The notes: generated from the sequence alone by a model not told the origin. Counted from the stretch's first letter, positions 50,352 to 59,163 are shown. The stretch is 64,000 bases of DNA from Nocardia sp. CC227C (GCF_030767025.1 NZ_JASITE010000020.1:53057-117056); one strand, 5' to 3'. Program-made: numbers and translations.

Positions 50352-51338
50352 ATGGGCAAACGCCAACAGGTTGATCGTCTTTCGCCCCGGCGGCGGCTGA
50401 GTTCACTCGCCGTCGTCGGGGCGCTTCCGTTCAGCGTCGCACTCGCCGGCACGGCCTCGGCCGATCCGGTGCATCCCGAGGACATGTCCGTCCCGCCGGC
50501 CACGGCCACCGAGGAGATTCCGCAGACCGATATGGTGCTGCACTCCCCGCTGGGACCGCTGCGGGTGCCTATCCCACCGGAGCTCGCCGACGGCGTGCGC
50601 GGCTGGCTCGACACCACCGCGGCGGCAGCCGCCCCGGCCGCGGAAACCGAGGCCACGGCAACGGTTTCGGAGGGAACCCGGGCCGTCGCCGACGGACCCG
50701 CCACCCGGGTGAGCCGCAACTCCTCCGTCGGCGTGCGCGATATCCCCGGCGGATCGCTCGCGGCGGTCGACCCGGAGCAGCTGCGCATGCCCGATCCGGC
50801 CAGCGCGCCGGCGGTCGCGCCCATCGCCGCGCCCGAGGGCAAGCTGCGCTTCGGTGATACACAGGTCGACGTGCCCGGATGGCTGTCGCCCGAACAGGCC
50901 GACCAGGTCAATACGCTCTCGGCCACCGCCGAGGCGGAGCTGGCCCGCACGCTGGACTCGGCCGGGTTCGAGCCGAGCCGGTCCGATCGCATCGCCGCGC
51001 AGACCATCGGCACCGCCGCCGTCGGCGCGGCCGTCGGCGTGGCGGTGGCGGCTCCGGCCGAGGCCGCCGGGCTGGTCATGGGTGGATTCATCGGGGCCAT
51101 GGTCGGCACGCCGTTCGCCCCGGCGGGCTGGGTGGTGGGTCCGGCCGTCGGCGCGACCGCGGGCGTCACCCTGGTCGCGGTCCCCGCGGCCACGGTCGGC
51201 GCGGCCGTCGGCGCGGCGGTCGGCGCGGCCAATGGCTACCTGGCCCCGGCGACCGACGTTCCGGCCGAGCTTCCGGCCGCCGAGTCGGTGGCGTCGGTGG
51301 CGTCGGTGGCGTCGACGGAGTCGGCAACGATTCAGTAA
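50352..51338 (+). CDS. Secreted protein with C-terminal glycine-zipper hydrophobic region, paralogue 1
   Basis: 328 residues; ATG follows GAGAAAGG. Residues 1-38 are a signal peptide (VVGALPFSVALAGTASADP). A Pro/Ala-rich region carries LHSPLGPLRVPIPPELADGV. A block shared with the next gene reads GKLRFGDTQVDVPGWLSPEQ, then EPSRSDRIAAQTIGTAAVGA. From about 225 there is a Gly/Ala zipper array (GGFIGAMVGTPFAPAGWVVG, TVGAAVGAAVGAANGYLAPA). It may insert in or coat the outer, mycolate-containing membrane. Function unknown; the paralogue follows immediately. Confidence 0.72.
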   Translation: MGKRQQVDRLSPRRRLSSLAVVGALPFSVALAGTASADPVHPEDMSVPPATATEEIPQTDMVLHSPLGPLRVPIPPELADGVRGWLDTTAAAAAPAAETEATATVSEGTRAVADGPATRVSRNSSVGVRDIPGGSLAAVDPEQLRMPDPASAPAVAPIAAPEGKLRFGDTQVDVPGWLSPEQADQVNTLSATAEAELARTLDSAGFEPSRSDRIAAQTIGTAAVGAAVGVAVAAPAEAAGLVMGGFIGAMVGTPFAPAGWVVGPAVGATAGVTLVAVPAATVGAAVGAAVGAANGYLAPATDVPAELPAAESVASVASVASTESATIQ

Positions 51339-51355
51339 GGGTCGTTTTGCCCGGA

Positions 51356-51383
51356 GGCCGAATCCTGTAGCAGGGATTCGGCC
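51356..51383 (+). terminator. Hairpin between the two glycine-zipper paralogues
   Basis: GGCCGAATCC pairs with GGATTCGGCC around an 8-base loop, 18 bases after the first gene's stop. It separates the transcripts at least partly. Confidence 0.65.
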
Positions 51384-51523
51384 TTCGCTCACACTCCACA
51401 TCTTCCAATGGGCAATCTTTCAGCAACGCAATCGATCTCGAAGTCGTCCGATTCGGCGACCAATCCAGGTGACGGCCGGGTCCGAATGTCGGGCGTCGAT
51501 TGTTCCCCGATGAAAGGTCGTCT

Positions 51524-52300
51524 ATGGCCGCAGGCAAGCACAGAGCCCTCACCCCGCATCGCAATCGAGTCGGCAATGTGGTGGCGGCGGGCGCTGTTCC
51601 GCTAGTTCTCGCGATCGTCGGTTCCGGCCAGGCCAATGCCACCCCGGTCGAGTCGGCCCCGGTGACGCATCACGACGACGCGCCGCAGCAGTGGCCGCCG
51701 GCCGATGCGCCCAATGTCGCGCCGTACGAGGGCCTGAACATCCCCGACGACACCCACAGTTCGCTGCAATGGTCGCGGCCGGCTCCCGACAAGAGCTACC
51801 TGGCTCCCGTCGGCGTGCTGCATCCGCCTGTTCCGGTGGCACCGGTGCCGCCGATCGCCCCGCCGCCCGGCAAGTTCCGGTTCGGCGACGTGACGGTCGA
51901 CGCGCCGAACTGGATCGACAAGGAACAGGCGATCCAGATCAACGACAATGCCGCGCAGGTCGAGGCGAATCTCGCCACCTTCCTCGACTCCGTCGGCATG
52001 GAGCGCAGCCGCTCCGACCGGATCGCCGGTCAGACGATCGGCACCGCCGCTGTCGGCGCGCTCGCCGGAGCCGCCACCGCGGCCCCGTTCGCGCTCACCT
52101 CCGCGGCCGTCGGCGGTGCGGTCGGCCTGGTCACCGGCCTGGCCTTCGTCCCCGTCGGCCTGGTCGCCGGACCGGTGCTCGGTGCGGCCGCGGGCGCCGC
52201 GGTCATCACCGTGCCCGCCGCGGCGGTCGGTGCGGCGGCGGGTGCCGTGGTCGGTGCGGTGAACTCCTTCAACGCCCCGCCGCGCGTCGTCGGCGACTGA
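51524..52300 (+). CDS. Secreted protein with C-terminal glycine-zipper hydrophobic region, paralogue 2
   Basis: 258 residues; ATG 51524 follows GAAAGG by seven bases. The signal peptide ends near QANATPVES. A Pro-rich middle (VGVLHPPVPVAPVPPIAPPP) is followed by the shared block GKFRFGDVTVDAPNWIDKEQ and RSRSDRIAGQTIGTAAVGAL, about 60% alike to paralogue 1 over 75 residues. The Gly/Ala zipper tail follows (GGAVGLVTGLAFVPVGLVAG, AAAVGAAAGAVVGAVNSF). Tandem duplication with divergence of the N-terminal halves. The role is unknown; the outer envelope is the likely site. Confidence 0.7.
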   Translation: MAAGKHRALTPHRNRVGNVVAAGAVPLVLAIVGSGQANATPVESAPVTHHDDAPQQWPPADAPNVAPYEGLNIPDDTHSSLQWSRPAPDKSYLAPVGVLHPPVPVAPVPPIAPPPGKFRFGDVTVDAPNWIDKEQAIQINDNAAQVEANLATFLDSVGMERSRSDRIAGQTIGTAAVGALAGAATAAPFALTSAAVGGAVGLVTGLAFVPVGLVAGPVLGAAAGAAVITVPAAAVGAAAGAVVGAVNSFNAPPRVVGD

Positions 52301-52320
52301 GTCGGCCGCTCCGCAGTGCC

Positions 52321-52365
52321 GGGTGCGGCGGGAACCGGGGGTGAGGTCCGGTTCCCGCCACACCC
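52321..52365 (+). terminator. Long hairpin after the second glycine-zipper gene
   Basis: GGCGGGAACCGG pairs perfectly with CCGGTTCCCGCC. The stem continues after one mismatch with GGGTG/CACCC, giving 17 pairs around a 9-base loop, 20 bases past the stop. Confidence 0.75.
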
Positions 52366-52405
52366 GGATACCCGCACCAGGCGTCCGATCCCGAAGGGAG
52401 CGACC

Positions 52406-52495
52406 ATGTTCCGCGCCCAGCCCCTGCGCGTCAGCGCCGACTGGCTGTTCGCCCTGCTGTCCATCGACGGCTTCTCCGGAGCCATGCGCCCCTGA
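52406..52495 (+). CDS. Possible 29-residue peptide
   Basis: ATG 52406 is preceded by GAAGGGAG at good spacing and opens 29 codons: MFRAQPLRVSADWLF followed by ALLSIDGFSGAMRP. The C-terminal SIDGFSG faintly recalls the IDGMCGVY end of the mycofactocin precursor MftA, but the Cys and the VY pair are missing and no mft genes are near. It may be an uncharacterised small protein or an untranslated chance frame. It lies alone between a terminator and the end of the convergent ureD. Confidence 0.35.
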   Translation: MFRAQPLRVSADWLFALLSIDGFSGAMRP

Positions 52496-52683
52496 CCGGT
52501 TGCGCCCATGCGGATTCCGGCCGGTGTGCACCGCACGATAGCGCGCGAAACGTGAGACCCCGTGTGCCGGACGACCGCTGGCCGGTCGCGCCGCTGCTCG
52601 CGCGACCGCCATCGCGCCGATCCGCGGGCGCGATGAGACCGACGCCGTATTGCCGCCGCCCGGCCAGGTCGAGTGATCCGAGG

Positions 52684-53394
52684 TCAGGCGGTCGTGGCCG
52701 CTGCCCTACTCGCCCCGAATGCGGCAGCGCCGGGCGGCGGTGCCGTGGCGAGCCTGAATCCCGTTCGGGTGAACAGGGTTCCGCCCGCGGCCAGTGGCAG
52801 CAGTGCGGCATCGAGACCGGTGGTGCTCACCGTCCGGTCGTCCGGGTAGGTGAGCACGCTCTCCAACGCGCGCGGGCCCGACAGCGCGTCATCGGTCACC
52901 GTGTCCGCACCCAGATCCAGGCGGTGCCGCAGCAGCGGCAGGTCGCCGACATCCGCGTGCAGGTCGCCGCTCCAGTAGCCGTGATCCTCCCCGGTCCGGC
53001 CGATCCGCACCCGCTCGCGCAGCCGCAGTCGCGCACCCTCCGCCAGCCGCACGGTCGTCGTCGTCACATGCTCCGCGCCACCGGCCACCACCGTGGGTTC
53101 CGGGTCGACATCCAGCTCGCCTCCGGCCCCGACCTCGAAGTGCCAGCGCGCCACCGACTTCGGCGTATGCCGTCCGGGCAGCGCGATGGTCGCCGCCACC
53201 GACCGCACCGCCAGCCGCGCCCCCGCCCCCACCCGGATCACGATATCGAGTTCGTCCCCGCCCAGCGGCGTGGCGGCCGTGCCGATCAGATGCACGGTAT
53301 CCGCCCCGGTCCGCCGCCCGGCCAATCCCCCTATCGCCTCGATGGTCGGCAATCTCCCGGCGATCGCGACGATCCGCACCTCAGTCCGCACGAC
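52684..53394 (-). CDS. ureD: Urease accessory protein UreD
   Basis: 236 residues from GTG 53394. UreD is the scaffold that binds apo-urease and channels nickel during activation with UreF and UreG. Family pattern: DTVHLIGTAATPLGGDELDI, RLAVRSVAATIALPGRHTPK, SVARWHFEVGAGGELDVDPE and the late TGLDAALLPLAAGGTLFTRT. It is shorter than E. coli-type UreD, as in other actinobacteria. Last gene of ureFGD, 128 bases after ureG. A longer upstream frame looks non-homologous. Confidence 0.88.
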   Translation of the reverse strand, partial: VVRTEVRIVAIAGRLPTIEAIGGLAGRRTGADTVHLIGTAATPLGGDELDIVIRVGAGARLAVRSVAATIALPGRHTPKSVARWHFEVGAGGELDVDPEPTVVAGGAEHVTTTTVRLAEGARLRLRERVRIGRTGEDHGYWSGDLHADVGDLPLLRHRLDLGADTVTDDALSGPRALESVLTYPDDRTVSTTGLDAALLPLAAGGTLFTRTGFRLATAPPPGAAAFGASRAAATTA

Positions 53395-53522
53395 GCACCC
53401 GCCCCGCGATCGCGACCATCCGCACCTCGGTCCGCACGGCGCACCCGCCCGCCGCAATCCGCCCGCGCGGAATGCCCCTGGCAGTGGCTACCCGCTGGGA
53501 CATGCCGCTCACCCGCCGCGCG

Positions 53523-54236
53523 TCAGTGCGCGTGCGAGGCACCGGCTGCCGCATCCTGTTCCGCGGCCAGGCGGAGCTGTTCGCGCACCCAGCTCAGGAC
53601 CGGGGTGGCGGCCGGGTCCTCGGTGAGCGAGGTAAACACGAACGGGCGGCCCTCGCGGACCTTCGTCGAATCGCGGTCCATGACCGAGAGATCCGCGCCG
53701 ACCATGGGCGCGAGGTCGGTCTTGTTGATGACCAGCAGGTCGGAGTACGTCACGCCGGGACCGCCCTTGCGCGGCACCTTGTCGCCGCCCGCCACGTCGA
53801 CCACGAAGATCTGCGCGTCGATGAGCCCGGAGGAGAAGGTGGCGGTCAAGTTGTCGCCGCCCGACTCCACCAGGACCAGGTCCAGCGGCGGATTGGCCTC
53901 GATGAGATCGTCGATGGCGTCCAGGTTGGCGGTGATGTCGTCACGGATGGCGGTGTGCGGGCAGCCGCCCGTCTGCACCGCGGTGATCCGCTCGTCCGGC
54001 AGCACGGCGTGCCGCCGCAGGAAGTCCGCGTCCTCGGTGGTGTAGATGTCGTTGGTCAGCACCGCCAGCGACAGCTCCTCGCGCAGCTGCCGGCACAGGG
54101 CCGCCACCAACGCCGTCTTCCCCGACCCCACCGGTCCGCCGATCCCGATCCGCACCGGCTCCCCGGGCGTGCGCTCCCGCCGGGGGCGGTCGTGGCCGTG
54201 ATCGTGCGGTTCTCCATCGATGAAATGAGGTGGCAT
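53523..54236 (-). CDS. ureG: Urease accessory GTPase UreG
   Basis: 237 residues from ATG 54236. GTP-driven nickel delivery to urease. A His/Asp-rich lead (MPPHFIDGEPHDHGHDRPRR) may store or bind nickel, useful since ureE is absent. SIMIBI GTPase: P-loop RIGIGGPVGSGKTALVAAL, switch TNDIYTTEDADFLRR, the nickel CPH motif in VQTGGCPHTAIRDD, VLVESGGDNLTATFS and the guanine motif VINKTDLAP. 43 bases after ureF on the same strand. Confidence 0.95.
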   Translation of the reverse strand: MPPHFIDGEPHDHGHDRPRRERTPGEPVRIGIGGPVGSGKTALVAALCRQLREELSLAVLTNDIYTTEDADFLRRHAVLPDERITAVQTGGCPHTAIRDDITANLDAIDDLIEANPPLDLVLVESGGDNLTATFSSGLIDAQIFVVDVAGGDKVPRKGGPGVTYSDLLVINKTDLAPMVGADLSVMDRDSTKVREGRPFVFTSLTEDPAATPVLSWVREQLRLAAEQDAAAGASHAH

Positions 54237-54279
54237 GGGTCCATCCTTGCCGATGCGTGTAAACCCGGTGTTACCTGAC

Positions 54280-54912
54280 TCAGGACGCGAACAGCGGCAT
54301 ATCCCGCTCCAGATGTCGTTCGGCCAGCACATCCTGCAGCGGGTCGGACAGCGCCGCCAGGCCGACGACGGCTTCCCGGGCCGTGCGGTCGCACACCTCC
54401 GACAGCCGCACGGTGCAGGCCGCCACCGCTGCCGGGTCCAGGGCCAGCAGCCGCTGTGCCGCGGTCGCGGCCCCGGTCATGGTGGTGTAGACGACCACAC
54501 CGGCGATCTCCTCCGGCGTGGCACCGGACACCCGGGCGACGACGCCGAAGACCGTGGACAGATGCGGCCGGGTACCGAGGCCGGACCAATCCGCCTGCGG
54601 CCACACCTGTTTCGCCAGGCGCAGCAGTCCGCGCCCCTGCGCCCGCGAGGCGGTGCGGGCCGCCGGGGACGGGGTGCGGGCATCGGCCTCGGCCTCGGCG
54701 CGGGCGGGTTCCAGGGTTCCGGCGCGCACGGCGGCGGCCAGGGATGCCGTCACCAGCCCGGAGGTGCGAATCCGGCGGCGCAGGTACAGCTCCACCGACC
54801 GCACGTCGCGCACCAGGCCGGAGCTCACGGCCTCCTCCACCCCGCCGGAGTGCACGTGCCCGCCGATCGGCAATCGCGAATCCGCCAGGTTCAGCAGGAT
54901 CGCGAGGCTCAT
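54280..54912 (-). CDS. ureF: Urease accessory protein UreF
   Basis: 210 residues from ATG 54912. All-helical UreF stimulates and proof-reads UreG in the activation complex. Family pattern: LAILLNLADSRLPIGGHVHS, GGVEEAVSSGLVRDVRSVEL, SGLGTRPHLSTVFGVVARVS and YTTMTGAATAAQRLLALDP. Two His residues in GGHVHSGG lie where many UreF proteins have Phe/Ser. First of ureF-ureG-ureD, now 5 kb away from ureABC. Confidence 0.9.
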   Translation of the reverse strand: MSLAILLNLADSRLPIGGHVHSGGVEEAVSSGLVRDVRSVELYLRRRIRTSGLVTASLAAAVRAGTLEPARAEAEADARTPSPAARTASRAQGRGLLRLAKQVWPQADWSGLGTRPHLSTVFGVVARVSGATPEEIAGVVVYTTMTGAATAAQRLLALDPAAVAACTVRLSEVCDRTAREAVVGLAALSDPLQDVLAERHLERDMPLFAS

Positions 54913-54980
54913 GACGGCCGCTCCGGAGTACGCATGGCCCGATCCTAGGACAGCTCGCGGGCGCGTCCCCGGCCCGGCCG

Positions 54981-55853
54981 TCACCGACGGCGGAAGCCCC
55001 GGCTCATGAGACGGTGCGCGGGGCCCCGGGCCAGATCGCTCCACGCCTGCACCGGTCCGGTCCACCACGGCGTGATCTCGTACGGCCGCTCCGCGACGGC
55101 GTGGCAGACCAGATCGGCGGCCTCGTCGGCGGTGAGGCCGGGAATGCCGGAGAAGTCGGTCGGCGCGCTCATCCGGGTGTGCACGAGCGGCATGTAGACG
55201 GTGGTCGTGGTGACCTTGTCGGCCGCGATCTCGGTGGCGACGGAACGCAACCAGCTGTCGAAGGCGGATTTGGAGGCGTAGTAGGCCGACCACTGCGGGG
55301 CGGGCGGCACCCGCAGCCCCCAGGTGGAGATATTGACGATGTGGCCGCGGCGGCGTTCCCGCATATCCGGCAGCAGGGTGAGCAGCAGCCGCACCGGACC
55401 CAGATAGTTGATGTCCATGGTCCGGGTGAAGTCGTGGAACCGGTCGTAGGACCGGTCGATCGGGCGGCGAATCGACTTGCCCGCATTGTTGATCACCACG
55501 TCGATATGCCCGTGCTCGGCGAGCAGCCCCTCACCCAGCCGCCGCACCGCATCCATATCGGTGAGGTCGGTCGGATAGGTGAACGCCGTCCCGCCCGCCG
55601 CGCGGATGTCGTCGGCCACCAGGTCCAGATCCGCCGCGGTCCGCGCCACCAGCAGCACGGTCGCCCCGGCCGCCGCCAGTTTGCGCGCACTCGCCTTGCC
55701 GATGCCGTGCGAGGCCCCGGTGATCAGCACGACGCGGCCCGCGACCGCCTCGCGCAGCGATTTCTCCCGGGGGCGCGAGGTCGGGTACAGCAGGCGGGTC
55801 GCCACCCGCTCCGAGAGCGGGCGGCCATTGCCGGTGGGCGCGGTCTCGTTCAC
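54981..55853 (-). CDS. Short-chain dehydrogenase with N-terminal extension
   Basis: 290 residues; GTG 55853 without a clear ribosome-binding site. About 35 extra residues (LSERVATRLLYPTSRPREKS) precede the SDR domain: VVLITGASHGIGKASARKLA, DLTD, VVINNAGKSIRR, Ser in VNISTWGLRV and the catalytic YYASKSAFDSWLRSVATEI. This class resembles the SDR C-domains linked to fatty acyl-CoA or long-chain reductases in mycolic-acid bacteria. It sits between the two halves of the urease cluster. Confidence 0.88.
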   Translation of the reverse strand: MNETAPTGNGRPLSERVATRLLYPTSRPREKSLREAVAGRVVLITGASHGIGKASARKLAAAGATVLLVARTAADLDLVADDIRAAGGTAFTYPTDLTDMDAVRRLGEGLLAEHGHIDVVINNAGKSIRRPIDRSYDRFHDFTRTMDINYLGPVRLLLTLLPDMRERRRGHIVNISTWGLRVPPAPQWSAYYASKSAFDSWLRSVATEIAADKVTTTTVYMPLVHTRMSAPTDFSGIPGLTADEAADLVCHAVAERPYEITPWWTGPVQAWSDLARGPAHRLMSRGFRRR

Positions 55854-56006
55854 AGCATCGAATGTATTGCGGTGCGCGCCGGTTCGCTGCCGTTGCCGCC
55901 GAATACGCGGTGCCGGTGGTGCGACCGACAGCGTGGATCGACCGCATCACCGTGCGACCGGCATGCCGACGGCTCGCCGCGACCGTGCGGACCGTTCGGC
56001 CGCCGA

Positions 56007-57512
56007 TCAGTGCGCGACGGTCCCGGGTTCGGCCAGTTCGACGTCCCGGGTCTTGGCGAAGGCGGCGATCAGCGCCATGGCGATGAGCAGCGCCGCACCC
56101 GTGGTAGTGGCGACATGCATGCCGTTGACGAATGCCTCCCGCGCCGAGTGGATGAGCGCGGCGTCCGCACCGGCGCGGGTGATGGTCTCGCCGAGGGTCG
56201 GCGCGAAATCGCCGCCGTTGCGGAACACCAGGGCCGCCAGCGAACCCAGCAGCGCCAACCCCAGACCGTTGCCGAGTTCGAAGCTGGTCTCCGAGATGCC
56301 GACCGCCGATCCGGCCCGCTCCGGCGGCACCGACGACACCGCCACCTCCGACACCAGCGTGAACATGGTGCCCAGGCCCAGACCGGCCACCACGGTGCCC
56401 GCGATGTACCAGCCCACGCCACCGTCCACCCCGACGCCGAAGAGCATGAGATTGCCCAGCGCCGCCGCGCTCGAACTGAGCACGAAGGTGGTGCGCACGC
56501 CCAGGCGGCGACCGATCGCTCCGCCGGTCATGGAGGTCGTGAACACCACCACGGCCATCGGAATGCCCAGCAGCGCCGACTGCAAGGCGTCGCGGCCGGT
56601 GACCGATTGCAGGTACATGCTGGTCAGGTAGCTCATACCGGCCAGGGCCAGCATGCCGACGGTGCTGGAGCCGATGGCCACCGCGAACAGGCCGCGCCGG
56701 AACAGGCCGAGGTCCAGCAGCGGTTCGTCCAGCGTGCGCTGTCGCCGGATGAACACCGTCAGCACCAGCACGCCGATCGCGCCCGCGATCATGGCCTCGG
56801 CGTCGACGCCCTCGGCGGCCATGTGTTTGACCGCGTAGATCAGCGGCAGGATGCCGCCGATGGACAGCGCCACGCTGGGCAGATCCAGCGGCCCGCGCCC
56901 GGCCGAGCGGTGCTCGGGCAGCAGGATGGGTCCGAAGACGAGCAGCACCAGCACCACCGGGGCATTGATCAGGAAGACCGAACCCCACCAGAAGTGGTGC
57001 AGCAGGACGCCGCCGATGATCGGCCCCACGGCCGAACCGCCCGCGAAGAACGCCGTCCACACGCCGATGGCGGTCGCACGATCCCGGGCGCTGGTGAACA
57101 GGCTGGAGATGAGCGCCAGGCTGGACGGCAGCAGGGTGGCCCCGCCGATGCCCATGAGCGCCCGCGCCGCGATGAGCACCTCGGCGCTCGGCGCGACCGC
57201 CGCCACCGCCGAGGCGACGCCGAAGATGGCCGCGCCCACGAGCAGGATATTGCGGCGTCCGATGCGGTCGCCGAGATTGCCCATGGTGATGAGCAGGCCC
57301 GCGATCATGAAGCCGTAGATGTCGAGGATCCACAGCTGTTCGGTCGCCGAGGGGTCCATATGCGCGGTGAGCGTCGGCATGGCCAGGTACAGCACCGACA
57401 TATCCATCGACACCAGCAGCACGGGCAGGATGAGCACGCCCAGTCCGAGCCAGGCTCGCGGGGGCGCGGACGTGCGTCGCGGCGTGTTCGAGTGCGCGAT
57501 GGTCCCGGTCAT
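56007..57512 (-). CDS. MFS drug exporter, DHA2 (EmrB/LfrA-like)
   Basis: 501 residues with 14 predicted spans. GVLILPVLLVSMDMSVLYLA in helix 1, GNLGDRIGRRNILLVGAAIF (loop 2-3 motif), RALMGIGGATLLPSSLALIS, and the helix 5 motif AFFAGGSAVGPIIGGVLLHH. Style matches LfrA/SmvA-type exporters of quinolones and cationic dyes. Transcribed divergently from a TetR gene, with two palindromes in the 118-base gap: a clear efflux-pump/repressor pair lodged inside the urease cluster. Confidence 0.92.
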   Translation of the reverse strand: MTGTIAHSNTPRRTSAPPRAWLGLGVLILPVLLVSMDMSVLYLAMPTLTAHMDPSATEQLWILDIYGFMIAGLLITMGNLGDRIGRRNILLVGAAIFGVASAVAAVAPSAEVLIAARALMGIGGATLLPSSLALISSLFTSARDRATAIGVWTAFFAGGSAVGPIIGGVLLHHFWWGSVFLINAPVVLVLLVFGPILLPEHRSAGRGPLDLPSVALSIGGILPLIYAVKHMAAEGVDAEAMIAGAIGVLVLTVFIRRQRTLDEPLLDLGLFRRGLFAVAIGSSTVGMLALAGMSYLTSMYLQSVTGRDALQSALLGIPMAVVVFTTSMTGGAIGRRLGVRTTFVLSSSAAALGNLMLFGVGVDGGVGWYIAGTVVAGLGLGTMFTLVSEVAVSSVPPERAGSAVGISETSFELGNGLGLALLGSLAALVFRNGGDFAPTLGETITRAGADAALIHSAREAFVNGMHVATTTGAALLIAMALIAAFAKTRDVELAEPGTVAH

Positions 57513-57559
57513 TCCCTATCCTTCGGTGCTTGCTGCGTGGAGTGGTTCACGGAGTGCGT

Positions 57560-57595
57560 GCGTACGGCGTACGCGAGAGCCGGGGTACAGTGTAC
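57560..57595. promoter_or_regulatory. Two palindromic sites between MFS and TetR genes
   Basis: GCGTACG-G-CGTACGC (57560-57574) and GTACA-G-TGTAC (57585-57595) are both perfect dyads around a single centre base and share the half-site GTAC. Their centres are 23 bases apart. Likely operator for the adjacent TetR protein, covering both divergent promoters. Confidence 0.65.
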
Positions 57596-57630
57596 GCACG
57601 CCGGTAGGGGAAAGGAAAGCGAGTTATCCC

Positions 57631-58296
57631 ATGACCGAGGCCAAGCTGACGCGAGCCGCCATTGTCGACACCGCCATCACGCTGGCCGACAAGTCCGGAC
57701 TGGAAGCGCTGTCCATGCGCCGCATCGCCGACCGCATGGGGGCGGGCGCGATGTCGCTGTATCGGCACATCCCCAACAAGGACGTACTGCTGTCGGATAT
57801 GACCGACGAGGTGGCGCGGCGCAATCCGTACCCGGACCCGGCCGGACAGGACTGGACCTGGCGGGAGCGGGTGCGCATCGCCGCGGAGGTGGACTGGCGG
57901 CTCTACCAGGAACATCCGTGGGTGCTGTTCACCTTCGCCGTACCGCGCTACAACTTCGGGCCGCACAGCCTCACCTGCCTGTCCTGGCTGGTCGAGGGCT
58001 TCCGCGAACTCGACGTCGACATCCGCGAGGCCACCCGCATGTCGCTGTCGGTCTGGAGCTACATCGCCGGCGTCGCACTCCAGCAGGTGAGTTCGAATCT
58101 GCTGGCGAGCAAGGAGACCGATCCGGACCAGAAGTCCGGCCTGGCCGCCCTGCTGGACGGCACCCCGCGCTGGGAGACCCCGCCCGGCCTGGCCGACCTG
58201 CACGGCACCGGCGCGACCGATCTGCTGGATCCGGTCCTCATGCTCGACGCCGGACTCGCCGCCCTCTGCGACGGCTTCGCCGCCGCGCACCGCTGA
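57631..58296 (+). CDS. TetR family repressor of the DHA2 exporter
   Basis: 221 residues; ATG follows AGGGGAAAGG. N-terminal helix-turn-helix: TRAAIVDTAITLADKSGLEA, LSMRRIADRMGAGAMSLYRH. The C-domain is of the tetracycline-repressor type (VDWRLYQEHPWVLFTFAVPR, LDAGLAALCDGFAAAHR). Divergent from the MFS gene and facing two perfect palindromes, so local repression relieved by pump substrates is the natural reading. A hairpin (58315-58360) follows its stop. Confidence 0.9.
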   Translation: MTEAKLTRAAIVDTAITLADKSGLEALSMRRIADRMGAGAMSLYRHIPNKDVLLSDMTDEVARRNPYPDPAGQDWTWRERVRIAAEVDWRLYQEHPWVLFTFAVPRYNFGPHSLTCLSWLVEGFRELDVDIREATRMSLSVWSYIAGVALQQVSSNLLASKETDPDQKSGLAALLDGTPRWETPPGLADLHGTGATDLLDPVLMLDAGLAALCDGFAAAHR

Positions 58297-58748
58297 ACCG
58301 CGCCGCCCACCCGGGGCCACCGCACCGGACGCACTCGAACCGTCCGTCGCCCCGGTGGCCGCCGCGCGGCGCGCCGCCGAATTGCCCACCCGCCGGACTT
58401 CCCCGCACCGCCGCACGCCCGTGACCGGGACGGCGGCGCGGGCCGTGGGGCATGTGTCGCGGTGTGCGGGTCGCCGGGCGTCAGTCCTGCACGCCATGCC
58501 GGATTCGCACCGAATGCACGTATGCGTACCGTGCCGCCGCGCATCCGACGCACCCACGCACCGATCGCCCACGAAACGAACAGGGCGTCCGGAACCGGAC
58601 GCACGCGAACCCGCGGCGGCGCGATCTCCGCGTGGTGAGCGTGGTGAGCGCCGCCATCCCGCGCGTTGTCAGCGATGTCCCCGCCCGGAACGCCTGCGGT
58701 GCGTCCCCCCGGTCGGCGGTCGACCGGGCAGCACGGAGAATGGGCGAC
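58297..58748. other. Long intergenic stretch with a terminator-like hairpin
   Basis: 450 bases after tetR without a convincing gene; open frames are low-complexity Arg/Pro/Ala. At 58315-58360, GGCCACCG pairs with CGGTGGCC and encloses CGGACG/CGTCCG, a probable terminator. Nothing else is recognised before the YchJ-like start. Confidence 0.5.
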
Positions 58749-59159
58749 ATGTCGAAGCGTCGGAAGCATCCCGCCGTGCCCGCGGCATGTCCGTGCGGGT
58801 CGTCCGCGTCGTACGCGCAGTGCTGCGGACGATTACATCGCGGCGAGGGGCAGGCGGCGACGGCGGAGGCATTGATGCGGTCGCGGTTCAGCGCCTTCGC
58901 CGTCGGCGACGAGGCGTATCTGCTGCGCAGTTGGGCTCCCGAGACGCGACCGGCCGCCGTGGACTTCGATCCCGCCATGCGCTGGGAGGCACTGGAGATT
59001 CTGGGCGGCAGCGGCGGCGGGCCGTTCCACACCGCGGGCGCCGTCGAGTTCCGGGCGCACTACCGCGCGCACGGGCGGGCGGGAACGCTGCACGAGCACA
59101 GTCGCTTCCGCCGCGACGACGGTGCCTGGGTGTACGCGGACGGCGATATCACGCCGTAG
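58749..59159 (+). CDS. YchJ/UPF0225 family protein with SEC-C-type zinc motif
   Basis: 136 residues from ATG 58749; ATG 58740 is possible. The start CPCGSSASYAQCCGRLH is a SEC-C-like Cys cluster (CxC followed by CC) that binds zinc. The rest is the YchJ NTF2-like domain: TAEALMRSRFSAFAVGDEAY, LLRSWAPETRP, then VEFRAHYRAHGRAGTLHEHS and RFRRDDGAWVYADGD. Biochemical role unknown; SEC-C motifs mediate ribosome or SecB contacts in other proteins. Ends four bases before the convergent methyltransferase. Confidence 0.88.
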   Translation: MSKRRKHPAVPAACPCGSSASYAQCCGRLHRGEGQAATAEALMRSRFSAFAVGDEAYLLRSWAPETRPAAVDFDPAMRWEALEILGGSGGGPFHTAGAVEFRAHYRAHGRAGTLHEHSRFRRDDGAWVYADGDITP

Positions 59160-59163
59160 GGCC

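Noticed and set aside
52406..52495. Mycofactocin precursor MftA
   Set aside because: Lacks the C-terminal IDGMCGVY sequence and there are no mftB/C/E/F genes nearby.
55014..58424. 1136-codon plus-strand open frame
   Set aside because: Runs antisense to the SDR and MFS genes and through the TetR gene in another frame; no domain resemblance.
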